From assembly GCA_023437365.1 (NCBI GenBank), contig JAEZGK010000015.1, positions 200,051-264,050 on the forward strand: 64,000 nt of DNA, read 5' to 3'. The position numbers and the translations under genes were made by a program. Within the stretch, counting starts at the first letter, position 1. The number at the start of each line of letters is the position of its first letter. Positions 16,522 to 26,678 of the stretch are shown here, in pieces. This DNA comes from Bacillota bacterium (lineage in GTDB: Bacteria; Bacillota; Clostridia; Lachnospirales; Lachnospiraceae). The notes under the pieces were generated by a model. The model saw only the letters and a list, made by a program, of their open reading frames with translations, searched no databases and had not been told where the DNA came from.

Positions 16522-16566
16522 AAGGATCGGCTTTCCCGATGAGTGTTTGAGGAAATGCCGGTCCTT
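16522..16566 (+). terminator. Terminator after OadB-like gene
   Basis: AAGGATCGGCTTTCC pairs with GGAAATGCCGGTCCTT with one bulge, followed by TCGTTTACT. It lies between convergent genes and may work in both directions. Confidence 0.7.
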
Positions 16567-16604
16567 TCGTTTACTGTATACTTCAAAGCTTTCGAAGCAA
16601 GCCC

Positions 16605-17240
16605 TTAATATACAAAGGTAACGGTTACAGATGCTTCAATCCGCTGCGTTCCTGCTTCAATCGGAGTGTTAATAAAGCCCTCCTTTAAGCCAATGGTTCT
16701 AAAAGGAACCGGCATGGCTTCATTCTCAATAATCCTTCTGGGAACCGGAACGTATGTAATACCGAGGGTTTCTGCAATTGATTTTGCTTTATCCCAGGCA
16801 TTGATCACAGCAAGATTCAATGCCTGTAGATAATAAGTATAGGTATCCGATACCTCGAAGGAGACCAGGTCCACTACATTGGCTCCATTGCGGACTGCAG
16901 TATCGATGATCAGACCGATTTGATCTGTCTTATTCGTTCTTATCTCCAGTATATTTCTTACCGAATAGCCCTTATCGATGCGGTGGCTGTTTTCATATTC
17001 AATCAGCCGGTTAATGGCATATTGATAGGTTTTAATATCTTCAATGCCAAGCTGCCGCAGGGAATTTAGGATTGCTTCACTGAGCTCGGCATTCTCTTCC
17101 TGGGCGGTAGTCAGATCAATTCCGGTTGTCTCTGCCCCCAGACGAAGAATAGCAATATCCGGTTCGGCGGTAACCAGCCCTTTTCCGATCAAAGTCATGG
17201 TATTTTCTTCACAGCAGGTATTTGAGTTAGCATATGTCAT
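16605..17240 (-). CDS. SIMPL domain (DUF541) protein
   Basis: 211 residues with the SIMPL pattern: LIGKGLVTAEPDIAILRLGAET at the start, a central IGLIIDTAVRNGAN segment, and a C-terminal ASVTVTFVY strand. Relatives include YggE-type periplasmic stress proteins, but this one has no signal peptide, so it is probably cytoplasmic or spore-located. AGGAG lies 10 bases before the ATG. Function in Bacillota is not well established, and neighbours give no clear clue. Confidence 0.75.
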   Translation of the reverse strand: MTYANSNTCCEENTMTLIGKGLVTAEPDIAILRLGAETTGIDLTTAQEENAELSEAILNSLRQLGIEDIKTYQYAINRLIEYENSHRIDKGYSVRNILEIRTNKTDQIGLIIDTAVRNGANVVDLVSFEVSDTYTYYLQALNLAVINAWDKAKSIAETLGITYVPVPRRIIENEAMPVPFRTIGLKEGFINTPIEAGTQRIEASVTVTFVY

Positions 17241-17358
17241 GGCAGTGTTACTCCTGCAATAGGATTTATTACATTATATGCCAGACTTACTTTGATATTT
17301 CAAAACCTGTGCATAGATTGTACCATGCGCCAAATCCACAAGGATACCTCCAGCTTTA

Positions 17359-18108
17359 CTATTGTTCCAATAATTTTTTTAAATAGCCTTCATTCAGCAA
17401 ATGAAGGGTTTTAAATTTACCTTGGTAGAAGACAGCCCAATTATTAAATACACAGGGAACAGCTTTGGCTTTCTCTGCGCTGTCTACCCGGATTAAATCC
17501 AGAGGAATATGATTAAATTCGCAAAAGCTTTCTATCTGCTCGATACAGTTGGGAATATAGGGACATTGTAATCCGTAATAAATAGTAAGCTTCGGGCTAT
17601 CGATCACTTGCTTCTTGGCGGAATCAGAAAAATGTGGCTGTGTTTGATCAAAGGATAAGGAGAGTAGCTCATAATCGTCTCCTGCTGTATCGACTGTCTT
17701 AAAACCATATTTTTGTAAATACCTTTTGTCCGACAGGAAGGGCTTTTTCTTAGCAGAGCTTATGGCGCAGACTCCGGATTTACCCCTGGATTTCGCATCA
17801 GCGATACAATACTCCAGAAGCTCCCTCCCATAGCCCAGGTTCTTAAAGCTTCCGGATACCCACAGACAATAGATATAGATAAAGTTCGTTCCCTCAATCG
17901 GAGTCCAGGCAGTCTCCAGAGGAGCATATTCGATAAACACCTTACCTTTCTCATTCAGCTTACGGAAGACGTGCCCCTCGGATAAACGATCCTGCAGCCA
18001 GGTCTTCTTGACTTCTACACCGCATTGATGCTTCTTGTCTGCAATAGCACAGCAAAGATGTTCCCTTTTGATATTTTCTTCAGTTATATTTATGAAATTA
18101 TGATCCAT
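17359..18108 (-). CDS. GNAT acetyltransferase with YoaP-type C-terminal domain
   Basis: 249 residues. The N-terminal half (about 1-140) is a GNAT fold, with the acetyl-CoA loop around NLGYGRELLEYCIADAKSRG. The C-terminal half begins with LTIYYGLQCPYIPNC, a thioredoxin-like beta strand and cysteine pair, as in Bacillus subtilis YoaP. Known relatives are uncharacterised N-acetyltransferases. The paired cysteines suggest a redox or metal-linked role, which is inference. GGAGGTG precedes the ATG. Confidence 0.75.
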   Translation of the reverse strand: MDHNFINITEENIKREHLCCAIADKKHQCGVEVKKTWLQDRLSEGHVFRKLNEKGKVFIEYAPLETAWTPIEGTNFIYIYCLWVSGSFKNLGYGRELLEYCIADAKSRGKSGVCAISSAKKKPFLSDKRYLQKYGFKTVDTAGDDYELLSLSFDQTQPHFSDSAKKQVIDSPKLTIYYGLQCPYIPNCIEQIESFCEFNHIPLDLIRVDSAEKAKAVPCVFNNWAVFYQGKFKTLHLLNEGYLKKLLEQ

Positions 18109-18515
18109 TCGTACACCTCCACAAGTATATGGCTAAGCTTCATCACTATGATATCATAATTAATCAGACAGGGTTATGTCATATTTAAAATTTACTGAAG
18201 CTTCTTACGAATGGAATAGGGTTATTCATGCAAAGATATGATGAAAATACCCTGACAGCATAACTTCAATATGTAGATAAGGACGAACCTCTTGTTCAAT
18301 TCCGGGATGCAAGAAGGAAATGATTCGCTGGTTATAAAAATTTATAGAATAATAAAAAGCTAAGCAGCACAGTTTTAAACTTTAACAAAATTATGAATTA
18401 ACCGAAATGATATTGACATCCGTTTCGAAGAAATTTATCATTATTCTAGCAGTTACGACTTATTCTGAGTATGCTAAAGCAGTTGACAAATAGAAAGCAA
18501 CAGGGGGATGAACAA
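18109..18515. other. Intergenic region with one promoter
   Basis: This gap separates the divergent YoaP-like and GYF_2 genes. Apart from the plus-strand promoter listed separately I see only AT-rich sequence with short imperfect repeats around CAGGGTTATGTC and ACCCTGACAGCATAAC. Confidence 0.6.
18413..18441 (+). promoter_or_regulatory. Promoter for the GYF_2 gene
   Basis: TTGACA at 18413-18418, a 17-base spacer and TATCAT at 18436-18441, 75 bases before the start codon. Confidence 0.7.
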
Positions 18516-19373
18516 ATGGAAAATAATACAGAGGAACTGAAATTCTGGTATTATATTGATAAAGGCGAGGTCACAGGACCTTTTACAGAAGAAGAAATGC
18601 ATACTTTTTATCGACAGCATGTCATAGAAGACAGTACCGAGGTATGGAAGAGCGGAATGTCGGATTGGGTTGGGCTCAGCGCCTCCGAACTATTAAAAAA
18701 GGAGGATTTACAGCAACAGCCAAAGAAAAATGAGATTAATCATGCCCTGCCCTGGATTTTGGTTTTCCTTCCGTTGCTTTTTGCGGGTGCGATCAATAGA
18801 AAGAGCCTTCCGCTATTGATCATTTTATTGATTATTCATTGTACCATCGGTATTATGGATTCTGTCCTTCTGATAAAAGAAGGAAAGGTGAAGAAAACAG
18901 CAATTGTATGGGCATTACTTTTACCTCCGGTATACCTTGTTATTAGGGCCGGATTGTTGAATACCAGAAAAATAGGTGCGGTGGTATGGTGCCTTTTCTT
19001 TGCGTTTGAGCTCTTTGTCTGTACGACTGTCTTTGATATCCCTGCTTTACTGCAACCCCAAACGAGCGAAGAGGTTGCCAAACCCGAGGAGATAACGGAA
19101 GCCGGAGGCATTACGGTGAAAGACTTTGTAAAAGCCTATATCAGAAGTCCGAAGTATGAGAAGATAGAAGAGGAACAGGGAAAGTCCCTTTTCATAATCA
19201 ACGGAACGATGGATTATGAAGGCGACGAAGCGGCGGTAAACATTTCTTTTGAGATAGAAGCAGACGGTTCGATACGTTATAAAGAAATGCTAATTAACGG
19301 TCAAAGCGAGTCTATAGATACCTATAATAATTTGATGAAGGAACTAAAAAGTAAAATTGAATTAATTGATTAG
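18516..19373 (+). CDS. GYF_2 (DUF4339) domain membrane protein
   Basis: 285 residues from an ATG at 18516 with GGGGGATG upstream. An earlier in-frame ATG at 18471 lacks a binding site. The N-terminal GYF_2 domain is recognisable by WYYIDKGEVTGPFTEEEM and W..GMSDW. Three or four hydrophobic spans follow (about residues 80-185), then an acidic soluble tail (EEVAKPEEITEAGGI onward) that may lie outside the cell. Such proteins are common in Bacillota with no known function. The GYF_2 fold usually mediates protein contacts. Confidence 0.75.
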   Translation: MENNTEELKFWYYIDKGEVTGPFTEEEMHTFYRQHVIEDSTEVWKSGMSDWVGLSASELLKKEDLQQQPKKNEINHALPWILVFLPLLFAGAINRKSLPLLIILLIIHCTIGIMDSVLLIKEGKVKKTAIVWALLLPPVYLVIRAGLLNTRKIGAVVWCLFFAFELFVCTTVFDIPALLQPQTSEEVAKPEEITEAGGITVKDFVKAYIRSPKYEKIEEEQGKSLFIINGTMDYEGDEAAVNISFEIEADGSIRYKEMLINGQSESIDTYNNLMKELKSKIELID

Positions 19374-19450
19374 AAAAATTAATTAGCACTGATTTTCTTG
19401 GTCTCCGGTACTATAATTGCGATGTTATTATTCGTCAATCCTTCATTTAC

Positions 19451-19542
19451 AAAAGTATAATAGAGACAGCCAGTAATTCTATCGCTCACTGTCAGGTGGA
19501 CAGGAGCGGAATACAATTGGTGTCTGTCTCCATTATACTTTT
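19451..19542. terminator. Long bidirectional terminator or MITE-like palindrome
   Basis: A 92-base imperfect palindrome between convergent genes. Outer arms AAAAGTATAAT and ATTATACTTTT are perfect, and the next 30 bases pair with scattered mismatches. T runs occur on both outer sides. It resembles in size the palindromes at 41748, 48442 and 55927. Confidence 0.75.
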
Positions 19543-19555
19543 TTATTTTACCGAT

Positions 19556-22500
19556 CTAGTTCCAGTCTATCCGGAAGGAACAGTAAAAGTCCTCTTCCTG
19601 TAAACGGTACTTCTCCAGAAGCTCCGGACCGCAGCTGTTGGAGCCTATTCCGCTCATCTTATAATCGATACAGAAGCTGTGGTAAGGAGCCTTCTGCAGT
19701 TCATAATTATGCTTCTTTTCTGTCAATTCCTCTTGAGTGTAAGCTGAGGCATTGAAGGAGAAGTCCTTTCCTGAGGTCACAGTAAGTGTGGGTAGTGAGT
19801 CGGTACTATAGGTACTTAGATATCTGCAGCCACAGTGTGAACCATTCTCCTGAGGAAAGATATAGTCTTCGAACAGTTCATCTATCGTCTGTTCGAATAG
19901 GCCGATATAGGAGGCGCGATGCTTATCGATATAGCTTTCCGACGGGCCGTAGCCATAATATTTCACGTGGTCATATTCCTTTGGCAGGAATAAACGCAGA
20001 CCGAAGCGAGGAAGGTATGGCATCAGAATATTACGATGAGCATCCATATCCACTGAGATTTCTCCGCCTGGAAATACGTTCCAGGTAACGGTAAGATCAA
20101 GCATATGCTCCCTTTGAATTGCTGCAAGAGCAAGCTTGGACTGTATTGTTAACCGGTCCGCAGGAGTGTGCTGTACCGTACATTGATATACCCGGACGGT
20201 AGTCCTGTGATAGCCGGCTTGTTCCCAATCCTTGCGGATGTATTGATCGTTATCCGTGGGCGCTCTCCAGATATTATATTCCATCGGCTGCATCAGAAGC
20301 TTGCAGTTATTCACGGTCATATCCTCAAACAGACCCGTTAGCTTATTGAAGGTATAAGAGAATTGATTTCCGGTAATTATGATTCGATTTTCGGTCTCCT
20401 GATAACGCAGTTCTTCCTTCTGCTCTGAGGTGGGAGCTACTGTTTTAACAAGATTTCTGAAAGCCTTTGTTCCGTCACCTCCATCCGCCCTAATCAAAAG
20501 CTGGTCAAATCCTAGCTCATGTCCCGGTGCTGTGAACGGTAATGTGGATTTTTGCATATAACGTAATAACAGGTAGGTGTTTCCTTGCTCCGGGATGCTA
20601 AAATGCAGTTTAAACTCCCTGCTGCAATGGGGAGGAATATCAAGTTCACTGAGATACCCTTCTGCGATTGTTATTCCATCGTTCTGAAGCTCGTAGGTCA
20701 GATACAGATAAGCCCTTGTATTTATAAAATCAAGTTTATTCTCTAGAGAAATGACACCTTCCTCAGCTGAGATCAGTTTTGCACGAACAGGACGTAACAC
20801 GTTCTTATATTCCTTCAGGCTTGGACTCACGGTGCGATCAGGATAAACCAAGCCATCGACACAGAAATTGCCGTCATGCGGAAATTCTCCGGAGTCTCCT
20901 CCGTAGGCATAACGCTTTTGGCCGTCCTCTGTCTCTCCGAGATAGATGGCATGGTCACACCACTCCCAGACAAAGGCTCCGATCATTCTTTTTTCCTGAT
21001 AGATTTTCTCCATGTAATCCTCCAGATCACCCGGTCCATTTCCCATGGCATGGCAGTATTCACATAGCATATACGGCTTCGTGATTACCGGCTGACTGAA
21101 ATACTTCTCTATATCCGCCAGAGAAGCATACATCTTGCTGTATACATCCAGCATGGACACATCGCAGTCGTCGCCCTTGGCGTGGAGGCTTCCTTCGTAG
21201 TGCAGGAGGCGGGTGTTGTCATATCCCTTAATCCATCTGCCGGCCTTCTCAAAACTGGGACCCCAGCCGCTTTCATTGCCCATGGACCACATCAGGATAC
21301 ATGGATGGTTCTTATCCCTATGTACATTCCGCTGCTCACGGTCCAGAATAATTGCATCTGAAAGCTCATTCTTAGCGATATCACAATACGTATGCTCATA
21401 AGAACCGGAATAGAAGTTGACGACGCCATGGGTCTCAACATCTGCCTCACCTATGACATAGAAGCCATATTCGTCACAAAGCTCCGTAAACCATGGAGCA
21501 TTCGGATAATGACTGGTACGGATGGCATTGATATTATGCTGCTTCATCAGAGAGAGGTCTGTCAGAGCCTGTTCTCTGCTGATGGTATAACCGGTTACAG
21601 GGTCACTGTCATGACGGTTCACTCCTTTGAGCTTAATCGGAACATTATTTAATAGTAGTACACAATCTTTCAACTCTACTTTCCTGATACCCACCTTTTG
21701 AAGAATAAGCTCCTCCTGTGTACATAATTTCAGAGTATACAGGTTTGGCTCTTCGGCATTCCATAGCAGTGGCTGCACTACGTTAAATTCTACAAAATGG
21801 TCGGTTGCTTTCTTTTCGCTTAGAAGCTGATCTCCCAGATAAAGCTGCGCAGTTACAGGGATAGGTGAAGCCAGATACTCGAGACTGACTTGAATGGCTG
21901 CCTGAGAGCAGTCTTCATTGACCAGAGTTTTCACAAAGAAATCACGAATATGCTCCTTGGGCCGGCTGATCAGGGATACATCACGGAAGATACCTGACAT
22001 GCGAAATTTATCCTGATCCTCATAATAACTCCCAACGCACCACTTCATCACCAGGATAGCAAGAACATTTTCACCGGTTTTTAAGTACGAGGTTACATCG
22101 AATTCGCTGGGGGAATGGGATACTTGGCTGAAGCCGATGAAGGTACCGTTCAACCAAACATAAAAACAGGAATCAACACCTTCGAAGTAAAGGTAGTTTT
22201 GCTGGCTGAGCTGCTCCCCTGTCAGCTCAAATCGGTGGATATAACAACCGCAGGGATTATTCTCCTCCGGAACGTAGGGAAGATCATAAGGGAAGGGATA
22301 GTTTACATTAGTATATTGATGTCGGTCATAACCGTGATTCTGCCAGCAGCTGGGAACGGGGATGCTATCATAGCTGTCGGAAGGATAGGAGGGGAGGAAA
22401 AAGTCATCCTCTACCTCAAAGCGGTTTGGATAAAAGCGAAATCTCCATAGACCGTTTAGGGAACGAGTCCGAGTACTTTCGGAAACGTTAGGATATCTGG

Positions 22501-22576
22501 GAACATAATAGGCACGGTTTGGCATAGTGCCAACGTGCAGATTTTTGGTATCTTCAAAATATTTTGGTAATTTCAT
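19556..22576 (-). CDS. lacZ: GH2 beta-galactosidase, LacZ type
   Basis: 1006 residues, the usual length of the long LacZ form with five domains, including a C-terminal beta-galactosidase small-chain domain. The acid/base is Glu435 in MGNESGWG and the nucleophile Glu506 in MLCEYCHAMGN. GVNRHDSD near 318-325 and ETHGVVNFY also match the family. No signal peptide, so it is cytoplasmic. AAAGGTGAC precedes the ATG. It hydrolyses lactose or, in plant-degrading Lachnospiraceae, beta-galactosides released from galactans. The divergent AraC-type regulator is its likely activator. Confidence 0.93.
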   Translation of the reverse strand: MKLPKYFEDTKNLHVGTMPNRAYYVPRYPNVSESTRTRSLNGLWRFRFYPNRFEVEDDFFLPSYPSDSYDSIPVPSCWQNHGYDRHQYTNVNYPFPYDLPYVPEENNPCGCYIHRFELTGEQLSQQNYLYFEGVDSCFYVWLNGTFIGFSQVSHSPSEFDVTSYLKTGENVLAILVMKWCVGSYYEDQDKFRMSGIFRDVSLISRPKEHIRDFFVKTLVNEDCSQAAIQVSLEYLASPIPVTAQLYLGDQLLSEKKATDHFVEFNVVQPLLWNAEEPNLYTLKLCTQEELILQKVGIRKVELKDCVLLLNNVPIKLKGVNRHDSDPVTGYTISREQALTDLSLMKQHNINAIRTSHYPNAPWFTELCDEYGFYVIGEADVETHGVVNFYSGSYEHTYCDIAKNELSDAIILDREQRNVHRDKNHPCILMWSMGNESGWGPSFEKAGRWIKGYDNTRLLHYEGSLHAKGDDCDVSMLDVYSKMYASLADIEKYFSQPVITKPYMLCEYCHAMGNGPGDLEDYMEKIYQEKRMIGAFVWEWCDHAIYLGETEDGQKRYAYGGDSGEFPHDGNFCVDGLVYPDRTVSPSLKEYKNVLRPVRAKLISAEEGVISLENKLDFINTRAYLYLTYELQNDGITIAEGYLSELDIPPHCSREFKLHFSIPEQGNTYLLLRYMQKSTLPFTAPGHELGFDQLLIRADGGDGTKAFRNLVKTVAPTSEQKEELRYQETENRIIITGNQFSYTFNKLTGLFEDMTVNNCKLLMQPMEYNIWRAPTDNDQYIRKDWEQAGYHRTTVRVYQCTVQHTPADRLTIQSKLALAAIQREHMLDLTVTWNVFPGGEISVDMDAHRNILMPYLPRFGLRLFLPKEYDHVKYYGYGPSESYIDKHRASYIGLFEQTIDELFEDYIFPQENGSHCGCRYLSTYSTDSLPTLTVTSGKDFSFNASAYTQEELTEKKHNYELQKAPYHSFCIDYKMSGIGSNSCGPELLEKYRLQEEDFYCSFRIDWN

Positions 22577-22796
22577 AAGTAACTGTCACCTTTCCGTGTG
22601 ATAATTATATGTATTCATTTTATCACCGAGATAGGAATTATCCATGATTAATCTTGCTTGATATATGGACAAAATGATATTATTCTGATAATATAGACCT
22701 TATATATAAGGATGCAAGTAATAGTAACCATTACAAAATTGAACTGATCATAGGAATACCACACTGATCTGGACCGAGAACATAGGAGAACGCAGG

Positions 22797-23645
22797 ATGC
22801 TGAATTATTCAGGCTATGATAATCAGAGTGATGATGATATCCCGAATGATACCATGGAGCTATTTGTGAAGAGCTGCGGACATTATAAGCTGCTTCAGTT
22901 GAAAAAGCTACAGACCTACCGACCACAAGGCAGAAGAGACTATCAGCTTTTATATGTAGCGGAGGGAATGGCGCATTTTACATTAGACGACAGGCAATAC
23001 GATGTGGGTAAGGGAGGAGTATTGATCTATCGCCCTGAGATACCCCAGGATTATTATTATATTCTCCAGGAGAAGCCGGATATCTATTGGGTCCATTTCA
23101 CGGGATGGGGAGTAGAGAAGCTTCTTGCAAGTCTCGGATTAGTATCAGAACAACCCCTCTTGCTGCAGGCAAGGGAGGAGCTCCCGGAATTATTTGAGAA
23201 GATCATTATAGAACTCAGACTAGACCGCCTTAAGAGAAATGAGATGTCAGAAGCATATTTGCGACAGCTCCTAATAATAATGGCTCGTCTCAACCAGACC
23301 TCGGATCGGGAACAACTAGGTTACCACTCCATGTTCGATCAGGTAATCAATCAATTCCATCGTGAGTATCAGTCAGAAATCAATATCGCAGAGTACGCAA
23401 AACATAATCATATCAGCTGTTCCTGGTTCATAAGGGAATTCAGAAAGTATACCGGATATTCACCCAAGCAATATCTTACTAATCTGCGGCTGCAGCATGC
23501 CAAGGAGCTTTTGAACAATCATTCCTTGTCAATCAGTGATATCTCTTCTCTGGTCGGCTATGAGGATCAGCTCTATTTCAGCCGCCTCTTTCGTAAATAC
23601 GTCGGAAGCTCCCCAAGTGAATACAGGGCTAAAAGTCATACCTGA
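22797..23645 (+). CDS. AraC family regulator with N-terminal cupin
   Basis: 282 residues. The N-terminal sugar-binding cupin (about 35-110) includes MAHFTLDDRQYDVGKGGVLIYRP. The C-terminal double HTH has INIAEYAKHNHISCSWFIREF and ISDISSLVGYEDQLYFSRLF, ending in SPSEYRAKSH. It is divergent from lacZ, with 220 bases between starts, so it probably senses a galactoside and activates lacZ. AGGAGAACGCAGG precedes the ATG. Confidence 0.88.
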   Translation: MLNYSGYDNQSDDDIPNDTMELFVKSCGHYKLLQLKKLQTYRPQGRRDYQLLYVAEGMAHFTLDDRQYDVGKGGVLIYRPEIPQDYYYILQEKPDIYWVHFTGWGVEKLLASLGLVSEQPLLLQAREELPELFEKIIIELRLDRLKRNEMSEAYLRQLLIIMARLNQTSDREQLGYHSMFDQVINQFHREYQSEINIAEYAKHNHISCSWFIREFRKYTGYSPKQYLTNLRLQHAKELLNNHSLSISDISSLVGYEDQLYFSRLFRKYVGSSPSEYRAKSHT

Positions 23646-23874
23646 TAAAGTTGGATAGAGAGTTCGGTTTAAGGCTCAAAAGCATGTCCGTCGAAATGTG
23701 ATACTTCGTGAAAGTTAGCAGAGAACAGATCTAATTCAGAGATGGAGCACACTTCATTCGGATCACACAATGACAATATGTCAAAGATCCTCAAAGATTA
23801 AGCTATAAGATAAATATATCTGATATAGATAAATCTATAATAGATTCTAGCCCAATCATAAAAGGTATATAGAA

Positions 23875-23903
23875 AAGATGAGGTATAGAAAAACACCTCA
23901 TCT
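23875..23903 (+). terminator. Terminator after AraC-type gene
   Basis: AAGATGAGGT (23875-23884) pairs with ACCTCATCTT (23894-23903), followed by ATTAGC. The tail is not strongly U-rich. Confidence 0.65.
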
Positions 23904-23967
23904 TATTAGCTGGACTATCTTTGCTTATATAAATATAACACAATACAGGCTGTCATAAACATTCCTG

Positions 23968-24219
23968 TTTCTAGATAACAGGTACGAGGGCAGGGTAAGC
24001 TATATTTCTGACTTTATCACTTTCCTGGTAATACTTACTTTCGTATCGGAGCGATCCATTCCGGAAATCGTCCATGGAGGGACGATTTAGGTGCGAGCGA
24101 CAAGGAAGTCGCTTCGCACTGACGGAATAGCATAAGCTCCGATATGAAAGTCTAGTATTACCGGAAAGAGATAACCGGAAGAAAAATAACTTATCCTGCC
24201 CTCGTACCGTCCCTAGAAA
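23968..24219. repeat. 252-bp palindrome with two apical hairpins (MITE-like or structured RNA)
   Basis: The ends TTTCTAG and CTAGAAA are inverted, then GGTACGAGGGCAGG (23981-23994) matches CCTGCCCTCGTACC (24195-24208). Pairing continues through TTTCC.GGTAATAC, ACTTTC.TATCGGAGC and ATTCCG, giving arms of about 80 bases with few mismatches. The centre holds two more stems, AATCGTCC/GGGACGATT and GTGCGAGCGAC/GTCGCTTCGCAC. The whole folds as a long stem with a forked top. It begins 15 bases past the stop of the GH3 gene. Confidence 0.85.
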
Positions 24220-24233
24220 AATTTTTTGTACTC

Positions 24234-26525
24234 TTATTTAATGATCTGTGAAATCAACTGATCTACGATGCTTTTGTCAAATCCGAAGGAGGAGAAGGAG
24301 CGCAGAGAATGAATCGGCATACTCTTCATCATCTCCATCATCATCGCCGGCCCGGTAGGATCACTATCCGCACCTGCGCCCTCCGGGAAGAAGGCACTCA
24401 CCATCTGATTCACCACAGCCTGTGGATCAGCTGTATATGCCAGAATATCACTTAAGGTGGTGCGGTCGTCCATAAGGAAAGGACGCTCTACGGTACTTTC
24501 CATCAGTATGGTATCGGTCAGGAGGATATCTCGCGAGGATTTACCGATCAAAATCTCGAAATCACCGCTTTCAGCATACCAATCCTCCAGCTCGGTATCA
24601 TAGAAGGCAAAATCACGTTTACTTAATGTGAATTCAACAACCTTCTCTTCTCCGGGTGCAAGGCCGATCTTCTCGAAGCCCTTCAGCTCTTTGAAGGGAC
24701 GTAAAACGCTGGCTTCCTTGTCGTGTACGTAAAGCTGAACTATTTCTTTACCGAAGCGTGTTCCGGTATTTTTTACCTTTACGAAGACCTTCAGCTTATC
24801 TGTATCCTTCATCATTAGTTTGCCATCCTTGCGGGTGTTATTTACACCTGCAACCTTGAGCTTTAAGTCACTATATTCAAAGGTGGTATAGCTGAGGCCG
24901 AAGCCGAAGGGGAACAAGACCTCCATATCCTTGCTGTCATAGTAGCGATAACCGATAAATATACCTTCCTGGTAATCCACAGTTCGATTGGTTCCCGGGA
25001 AATTCAAATAGGAGGGATTATCCTGAAGTCTTAAGGGGAAGGATTCAGTAAGCTTACCACTCGGATTGACGTCTCCATAAAGCAGGTCAATGGTGGCATC
25101 ACCGACAGCCTGACCGCTTAAATATACTTCAAGAATAGCACGTACTTTATTTACCCAGGGCATTGTAACCGGTGAACCGTTATGCAGAACAACAACGGTA
25201 TTGGGCTGTACCTTTACTATCTCCTCAATCAGTGTATTCTGACACTCGGGAAGATTTAAGTGGGTACGGTCATAACCCTCGCTTTCATAACTATCCGGAA
25301 GTCCTGCAAAGATTACGGCGATCTGTGAATCCGCTGCCACCTTTTTTGCCTTCTCAAGCTCAGAAGCCTCCAGCGTATCCTGCTCCAGATCATAACCCTT
25401 TGCATAGGATACATTACAGCCTCTAGCACTGGACAGAGCGTCTGAAACCTTAAAACAATTAATATGACTGGAGCCACCTCCCTGGAAACGGGGCTTCTCG
25501 GCAAATTCACCGAGGAAGGCAACCTTGTCCGTCTTTTTTAAGGGAAGAAGCTGATTATCGTTCTTTAACAGGACTGCACATTCACCGGCAATTTTTCTTG
25601 CGATTTCATGATGTGCTTCCTTATCATAGGCACCACATGGCTTTTTACCGTCATAATATTTCTGAACAAGTTCAAGAACCCTTGTAACAGCTGTATCCAG
25701 CTCCTCCATCGAGATTTGTCCGGCTTTTACTGCCTCTACGAGGGCTTGATCGGTCGATCCGTCAGAAGCTGGCATTTCAAGATCAAGGCCTGCTCTTAAC
25801 GACCTGACTCTATCATTCATAGCACCCCAATCGGTCATGACAAGGCCTCTAAAGCCCCATTCCTCTCTGAGAATCTGATTTAACAGCCAATCATTCTCGC
25901 AGGAATAGACCCCGTTGATACAGTTATAGGAACACATGATGGTCCAGGGCTGTGCCTTTTTCACGATTTTTTCAAAAGCAGAGAGATAGATTTCACGTAG
26001 GGTGCGTTCATCCACCTCAGAGCTGATACTCATTCTTCTGGTTTCCTGATTATTCGCTGCAAAATGTTTTACACTTGTTCCAATATTTTTACTCTGAACG
26101 CCATTCACATAGTATGCAGCCAATTCTCCTGCCACATAGGGATCCTCTGAGAAATATTCGAAGTTTCTTCCGCAGAGAGGAGAGCGCTTCATATTCACGG
26201 CGGGACCGAGAATCGTAGAAATTTCCTCTGACTGGCACTCTTCACCTAAAGTTGCTCCGAGGGTATAAGCAAGCTCACGATCAAAGGAACAGGAGAGTGC
26301 GCTGGCTGCGGGAAAACATACAGCTTTCACACTTCCCAGCAGACCAACATGATCCCCTGAGTTATCCTGCTTACGTAAGCCGTGAGGGCCGTCACTTACC
26401 ATAATATCGGGGAGACCCAAACGTTCAACAGCCTTTGTATGCCAAAAGTCTGCTCCGGAGCACAAGCCTGCTTTTTCCTCGAGGGTCATTTCGGATAATA
26501 ATTTGTTAATATTAATTGAACTCAT
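24234..26525 (-). CDS. GH3 beta-glucosidase
   Basis: 763 residues. N-terminal GH3 barrel with VSDGPHGLR at 43-51, KHFAANNQE at 153-161 and the nucleophile Asp232 in VMTDWGAMND. The second domain has GGGSSH around residue 353 and the C-terminal fibronectin-III-like domain begins near 590. There is no signal peptide, so it is cytoplasmic and hydrolyses imported beta-glucosides or cello-oligosaccharides. AAAGGAGG precedes the ATG. It lies downstream of the ABC transporter unit on the same strand, separated by a 124-base palindrome. Confidence 0.92.
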   Translation of the reverse strand: MSSININKLLSEMTLEEKAGLCSGADFWHTKAVERLGLPDIMVSDGPHGLRKQDNSGDHVGLLGSVKAVCFPAASALSCSFDRELAYTLGATLGEECQSEEISTILGPAVNMKRSPLCGRNFEYFSEDPYVAGELAAYYVNGVQSKNIGTSVKHFAANNQETRRMSISSEVDERTLREIYLSAFEKIVKKAQPWTIMCSYNCINGVYSCENDWLLNQILREEWGFRGLVMTDWGAMNDRVRSLRAGLDLEMPASDGSTDQALVEAVKAGQISMEELDTAVTRVLELVQKYYDGKKPCGAYDKEAHHEIARKIAGECAVLLKNDNQLLPLKKTDKVAFLGEFAEKPRFQGGGSSHINCFKVSDALSSARGCNVSYAKGYDLEQDTLEASELEKAKKVAADSQIAVIFAGLPDSYESEGYDRTHLNLPECQNTLIEEIVKVQPNTVVVLHNGSPVTMPWVNKVRAILEVYLSGQAVGDATIDLLYGDVNPSGKLTESFPLRLQDNPSYLNFPGTNRTVDYQEGIFIGYRYYDSKDMEVLFPFGFGLSYTTFEYSDLKLKVAGVNNTRKDGKLMMKDTDKLKVFVKVKNTGTRFGKEIVQLYVHDKEASVLRPFKELKGFEKIGLAPGEEKVVEFTLSKRDFAFYDTELEDWYAESGDFEILIGKSSRDILLTDTILMESTVERPFLMDDRTTLSDILAYTADPQAVVNQMVSAFFPEGAGADSDPTGPAMMMEMMKSMPIHSLRSFSSFGFDKSIVDQLISQIIK

Positions 26526-26678
26526 AATATCCTCCTTTCAAGTCGTAACTATCATGAATAATAGCATATTCATACGTCATCGCTTCAATGTAAAAGCTCT
26601 TATAAAGTCTGAGGGAGTACGATAGCATTGATAGGGATTAACCTTAAAATGCAAACGTACTCCTTCAATATAGAACTA

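Larger units (their letters stand above)
23646..24233. other. Intergenic region with terminator and large palindrome
   Basis: 588 bases between the AraC gene and the convergent GH3 gene. It holds a simple terminator (23875-23903) and the 252-bp structured palindrome (23968-24219), both listed separately. The first 220 bases show nothing recognisable. Confidence 0.7.

Noticed and set aside
19786..22450. Several plus-strand frames of 60-110 codons inside lacZ
   Set aside because: All are antisense to a full-length GH2 enzyme with both catalytic residues.
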